Source: Parasponia andersonii (Eukaryota; Streptophyta; Magnoliopsida; Rosales; Cannabaceae). Taken from it: a stretch of 64,000 bases of DNA. Below the pieces are notes generated by a model, which was not told where the DNA came from, searched no databases, and saw nothing but the letters and a program-made list of their open reading frames with translations. Below, one piece after another: positions 59,500 through 64,000 of this stretch; within the stretch, counting starts at the first letter, position 1; every line of letters begins with the position of its first letter. Location of the stretch: positions 604,984-668,983 of the forward strand of contig JXTB01000134.1 of the NCBI GenBank assembly GCA_002914805.1, given 5' to 3'. A program made the position numbers and the translations under genes.

Positions 59500-61250
59500 T
59501 TCTTATTTTAAATTTCCTTATTTGAATTTTGAATTAGAGATATTTTAGGAAATTTGAATTTGTTACCTTATCTAATTTTTGAAATTTAAATTTTTGTAAC
59601 TAATTTGATAGGATAAGATTTTATCAGAAAATCCTATATTCTCTAATTTTGAAATTTAAATAGTTGAATTTAAATTAAGGATGAGATCCTTAGTTTATGG
59701 AAGGATTTAAATTAAGGATAAGATCCTTAAATTAAGGATAAGATCCTCAATTTAAATAAATTCAAATCAAGGATAAGATCACTTGGTTTAAGGAAATTTA
59801 AATGACTATTTAAATATGAATAGAATTACATATTTAAATAGATATGATTTTAAATTTAAATTTGGATGAAACCTCACTATTTAAGGAAATGAATTTAAAT
59901 AAATAGAGAATTAATTAACTAACAAAATTAAAATTTTAAATTAAATAGATATAGATAAGATCTATATCTTAAACATATTTTAATTCGATTAAAATATAAA
60001 ATTTTGAAATTAAGAATTAATTTGAAATTAATTTAAAATTTTAATTAGGTATAATTTTTAATTAAATATTATGTGATAATGTTTAAAATTTTTAAATTCA
60101 AAATAGTTGGTTAGATATTTACTAAACTATTTATGAGATAATTAATTATTTGTTTGAATTTGAAGTTGATTTGAATTTAAATCTAGAGATATTCTAGGAG
60201 ATTTAAATAGTTAAACTTTTTTAATTTAAATTTAAAACTTATAAAGATTTCAAATTAAAATTGGAAAGAATATCTTATCTATCCAAATTTATTTGATTTT
60301 GAATTTAAAGTTTGTAATTAATTTTAATGAGAATAAATTGGATAATTAGAAATTATGACATAATTTCAGATTTGGCAAGATTTTAATCTTTCCATTTATT
60401 TTAATGAATAATTGATTAGATATTATGAGATAAATCTAAATTTAAATTTATGTGATTGGATAATATTATTATTTTATTTATTTGATAATTAATTTATAAT
60501 TTGAAATTCAAATGTTGAATTTAAATAAAGAGATAATCTAGAATATTTAATAAGATTAAATTTTCAAAAGATTATCTACATCAGTTATCTAATAATTAAT
60601 TTAATGATTGGAAATTAAAATGTTGAATTTAAATATGGAAATAATCTAACAAATTAATGTGATTAAATCTTTTAGATAATCAATATTAATTATGTCATAA
60701 TTAATTTGAGATTTGAATTTTAAAAGTTAAATTCAAATTAATAGATATTTGTAAAGATTTAATTTGATTAAATCATCTACATATCTAATTTAAATCTTGT
60801 GAAGATTATAATTAGTAAATATCTACATTATCCAATTTAAATTTAATTACAAAATTTACATTTTATTTTAATGAGATTAAAATAATGATTTGAAAATTAT
60901 GAGATAATTTCAAATTTGAAAATCCAATAAGTGGGAGATATTTTAATTATGAGATAATTAAATTTATAATTCAAAATTTAAATTCAAAAGTTGAATTTGA
61001 ATTTTGAATTATTCAAGGAGATTTAATTTGGATTAAATCTTTTAATTAAATAAATTAGATTTTGTGAAAATCTTAATTATTTAAACTTGAATATTATCTC
61101 TTACAGTTATTATTTAATAATATCTTTTGTAAAAGGATTGTTCAATTATTAAATAATAATAAATACTAGAATTATTGATAATAATTAATTTTTATATTTT
61201 ATTAAATTCTGCTAATACTTGATTATTATATGAATAATGTTGCATGCATA
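59500..61250. repeat. AT-rich diverged sub-repeats
   Basis: Words such as GAATTTAAAT, AGATAATCTA, GATTAAATCTTTT, TTATCTACAT and TAATTAATTTGA recur in similar order at roughly 120-140 bp intervals, suggesting a strongly decayed tandem array. A compact cluster of the near-palindrome AAGGATAAGATCCTT lies at 59677, 59714, 59734 and 59769. Confidence 0.5.
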
Positions 61251-61288
61251 TTCTATATAGAGTATTTAGTTACATGATCTTAGTAACA

Positions 61289-64000
61289 TGTTGAAATGAC
61301 CAGGCTTTTTCTGACCGTTAACTACTTACCTTCTTAGTTTAAAAAAAATTTAGATGCTGAAAATTCATGACAATTTTTTTTATGCTTTTAAGATTTATAT
61401 TCATAACTAACGATTTACTTAAATTTTGAAAACAAGTAAATGCTTCTCAATGGTTAAGTACCCTTTATTTAAATTTTATTATAAATTTTTTATTAGATGA
61501 TTTAAATAATGCGCAACCATAAAGGGCTCCCAGGTGGGAAGAGGGTCACATACGAACCACTTAAGTCCCGAGCTCTTCTTAGACAGTTTAGGTCTTTTTG
61601 ACAGAACCCCTTATGTTTTGCATTTATTTAAATCAAAATATTTTCTCTTTTATATCTTAAAAAAAACATTTGTTTAACTTCTATTAAATCGAAATACATT
61701 TTCAAGTTCAATTTGATTAAATCATGTATTACTAAATAAAATGCCAAGTTATAAGTACGTTTTCAAACAACATCAAGCTTACATAATTGAAATCATTTGT
61801 CTCAAAATAAAACATATGTGGAAGTAATTTTAATGGCGGTATTCTATTGCCCATGTCTCGCATTATTCCCGCCTCAATTCCAGCTGACCCATCAATCAAA
61901 TCAGAGGTTTCTTTCCTTTGGTACCTATATCATGGATACTCATAAAATATGAGCTTTCGCTTAGTAAGTACAATGAAATTCTCACAAAATATTTTACTTA
62001 TGAACAAACAATTCTCTCTTTTTTTTTGAAAGTTTAGTTATGCTGTTTTATGAAATCATTACTTTACGCTTTATTATAAGATATTGTATCATGATTTTTT
62101 CTCATTCTTGATTGTAAAGTCTTTTATCTTTGTTATGGGCCCTGGTGTACGTACCGAGTGTGCACCACCAAATGGGGAATCAGGGGAGCTACCCAACTGA
62201 AAACACTCACGATCATAATCTTAACATACTTTTTCTCGGGAATCCTCGCTTAGGGGAGGTTAGTCTTATCTTCCATCGGGTATCCTCACCTAGTAGAGGT
62301 TGGTACGACACCTTTAAATTCTATATCTTATTTAGTCTTTTCTTAATATGAATGGGTACACTTCAATAAACCCAAACTTGTATTCAACTATTATAGCATT
62401 TCCTTTGTTAAAGTATGTTGAAGTATGATTACATTGTAAAATAAGCATACATAATAATTTTTTTTATAGCATAAGAAAAGTATCTTTATAAGCATATATT
62501 ATACATAGGCCATACAATAATAATATAAAGGCAAGTTAATACATGAAATTAATTCAAACATATCATACTGTAAACATGAAACATTTTCAACCATCCATGC
62601 CATAGGTGAAATTGCACTTACCTCGTAATATGATTGTCCTAGTTCCACTCGTTAATTACGTACGTCTAGATCGAAGTTTGCCCTGATGTATACATACTCT
62701 ATTTGTTAGAGAAAATTTAATCTGACCTTATACTTTTTTTTTTTAACTTCTAATTACTTAGTGGGCTTAAAATATTTAAAACTCAATCTTGATCCAACAT
62801 AAAACTTCACATTTGAGAAACTATGTCACGCTATATTCATTGACTAATTTATACTTTCACTTAGATGGATAAGATTTGATTCTCCTTAACCTTGATCATA
62901 GTGATCTTTTTAATCTATCAATAATTTGGTTGTTGATTTGATTAATATCATCCTAAATCAATTAAGTTTCCTTAATTATATTTCTTTTCATCAAATACTT
63001 TGAATTATTCTTGATTAATTTCTTTATTCATAATTAAGGGTCATAATATAGTAATTGAGTCAATCATACTAAGGGATATACAAATTTAATATCTAAAATC
63101 AAACTTGGACTAAATATTATTTGGTATTGATCGCGCTTTTTAGGCCTATTACTAAACTTAGGCAAAATACAATTAGAGGCATGCATTACTTATATCCAAT
63201 AATTGATTTCATGTGTTAAATTTAAGTAAATATTTTCTTATCCCAATTAGAGATCTAAAATATATATTTTTTTATTCTTATACCAAATTTCCAACCTAAT
63301 ATTTCAAGTTTTATAATTTATATTTTTACCCAAAAGATTTCTAACATTTATGCCCTCTAATGGTAAATATTGAGTTATATCTTATTATTATTATTTTTTT
63401 GTTAAAGATTCTTCATTTATTTATTTTTACAATTTAAAATAGTCTTAAAATTGCAAAAAATAATTTTTTCACATATTTGACCCATATTTTGTCAAAATTA
63501 CACTTTTGACCCAAATACTCAAAATTTTTTCATTTTAGTCCTTCCAACTTTTGAGCAAACATCTTTAATTTTTGGAAAGCATTTCTAATGGGTAAAAATC
63601 TGTTCTAAGGATCTAAGTCTAAATCATTAAGCTTGGTTCATTTTCATGCATATTTTATTTTAGGGTCTTACACTAGCAAAAATCTTCCACTTTTTTGTGT
63701 TTAGTCATTTTGATTTTACTATTATTATGAAGTATTCTTATTTAGAGGCTTAAGAAATCAACAAAATAAGTCTCAATGTAATATAAGTTATATAACATCT
63801 AAAGTAGGTTAAATATATTATTACCTATTTATTCTTTTATATAATCTATTTAAACACATAACAAGTAAGGTGAGGGAATAAATACCTTCCAAGTTTGGAT
63901 CTTTTTTTTTTACGTCTCCACCACAAAATTAAGTACTCTCTTCTCTTGATTATAATTCTAAATTTCTAGAGTCGATGGGTAAAATATTGTATCTCTTGTA
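61289..64000. other. AT-rich repeat-like sequence, possibly LTR-derived, no gene
   Basis: No host gene or polymerase motif is seen. TGTTGAAATGACCAGG at 61289 and TTAGGGTCTTACA ending at 63672 resemble the ends of a long gypsy LTR. Between them are GGTGGGAAGAGGGTCACATA (61535) and the paired phrase GG(A/T)ATCCTC(G/A)C(T/C)TAG near 62239 and 62281. The flanks do not show a target duplication, so an LTR is only a possibility. Confidence 0.3.

Larger units (their letters stand above)
58487..61288 (+). other. Leader/internal region of the Copia-type element, no gag-pol recognised
   Basis: After the primer site comes 370 bp of AT-rich leader, a GC-rich island (58855-59480), then 1.7 kb of AT-rich sub-repeats. 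None of the six frames gives gag, protease or polymerase motifs. Either the coding region lies further right, beyond the window, or this is a non-autonomous LARD-like derivative. Confidence 0.6.

Noticed and set aside
58729..59511. Overlapping frames of 62-121 codons on both strands in the GC-rich island
   Set aside because: Open because GC-rich DNA has few stops. No motif, no homologous family recognised, overlapping on both strands.
59677..59783. Short palindrome cluster as a CRISPR-like array
   Set aside because: Spacers are only a few to about 20 bp and non-unique AT words. Eukaryotic retroelement context.
1..64000. A gene cluster linking the three host genes
   Set aside because: Methyltransferase, flippase subunit and SSADH have no known shared pathway. 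Orientation and spacing look ordinary.
1..64000. tRNA, rRNA or other structured RNA genes
   Set aside because: No cloverleaf with A and B boxes or rRNA sequence was recognised by eye. A covariance-model scan would be needed to exclude small ones.

Overview
The window is nuclear DNA of a flowering plant, most likely a eudicot. It is AT-rich, its genes are split by many GT-AG introns, and most of the rest is transposable-element debris. The species cannot be named from the sequence. Three real genes are supported. (1) 451-4348, + strand: the 3' five exons of an RlmI-type SAM-dependent methyltransferase gene whose 5' end lies outside the window. (2) 4648-9442, - strand: a complete eight-exon ALIS/CDC50 gene (350 aa), the beta subunit of P4-ATPase lipid flippases. 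It is tail-to-tail with gene 1, 299 bp apart. (3) 18086-41725, + strand: a complete twenty-exon mitochondrial succinate-semialdehyde dehydrogenase gene (ALDH5F1, 525 aa), head-to-head with gene 2 across 8.6 kb. For genes 2 and 3 every exon was joined by hand. Reading frames close exactly, and total lengths agree with the families.

Layout. 1-9.9 kb is gene-dense. 9.9-18 kb is AT-rich intergenic DNA holding a decayed LINE domain, a diverged tandem repeat with a unit of about 118 bp inside a larger duplicated module, and MITE-like inverted repeats. 18-42 kb is ALDH5F1, whose introns have swallowed a non-autonomous LTR element (22001-24271), a full-length but broken Copia element (24575-29573, TTTTT target duplication), three LINE 3' pieces, a TRIM-like repeat pair and MITEs. 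42-64 kb has no host gene I can support. It contains MITE-like elements, a putative solo LTR (44986-47123), a decayed gypsy element of Athila/Tat type (about 47770-51431) cut by a CACTA/En-Spm transposon (from 51432), which is itself cut at 56869 by a Copia-type element. That last element's 1.6 kb left LTR, primer-binding site and unusual GC-rich then AT-rich leader run toward the right edge.

The three host genes do unrelated jobs: nucleic-acid methylation, lipid flippase assembly and the GABA shunt. They look like ordinary neighbours, not a cluster. I found no convincing novel system. The most interesting signals are structural: a near-perfect 119-bp duplication that copied an LTR end with its flank, two GC-AG introns in conserved genes, the diverged 118-bp array, a GC-rich leader island in AT-rich DNA, and three-deep TE nesting.
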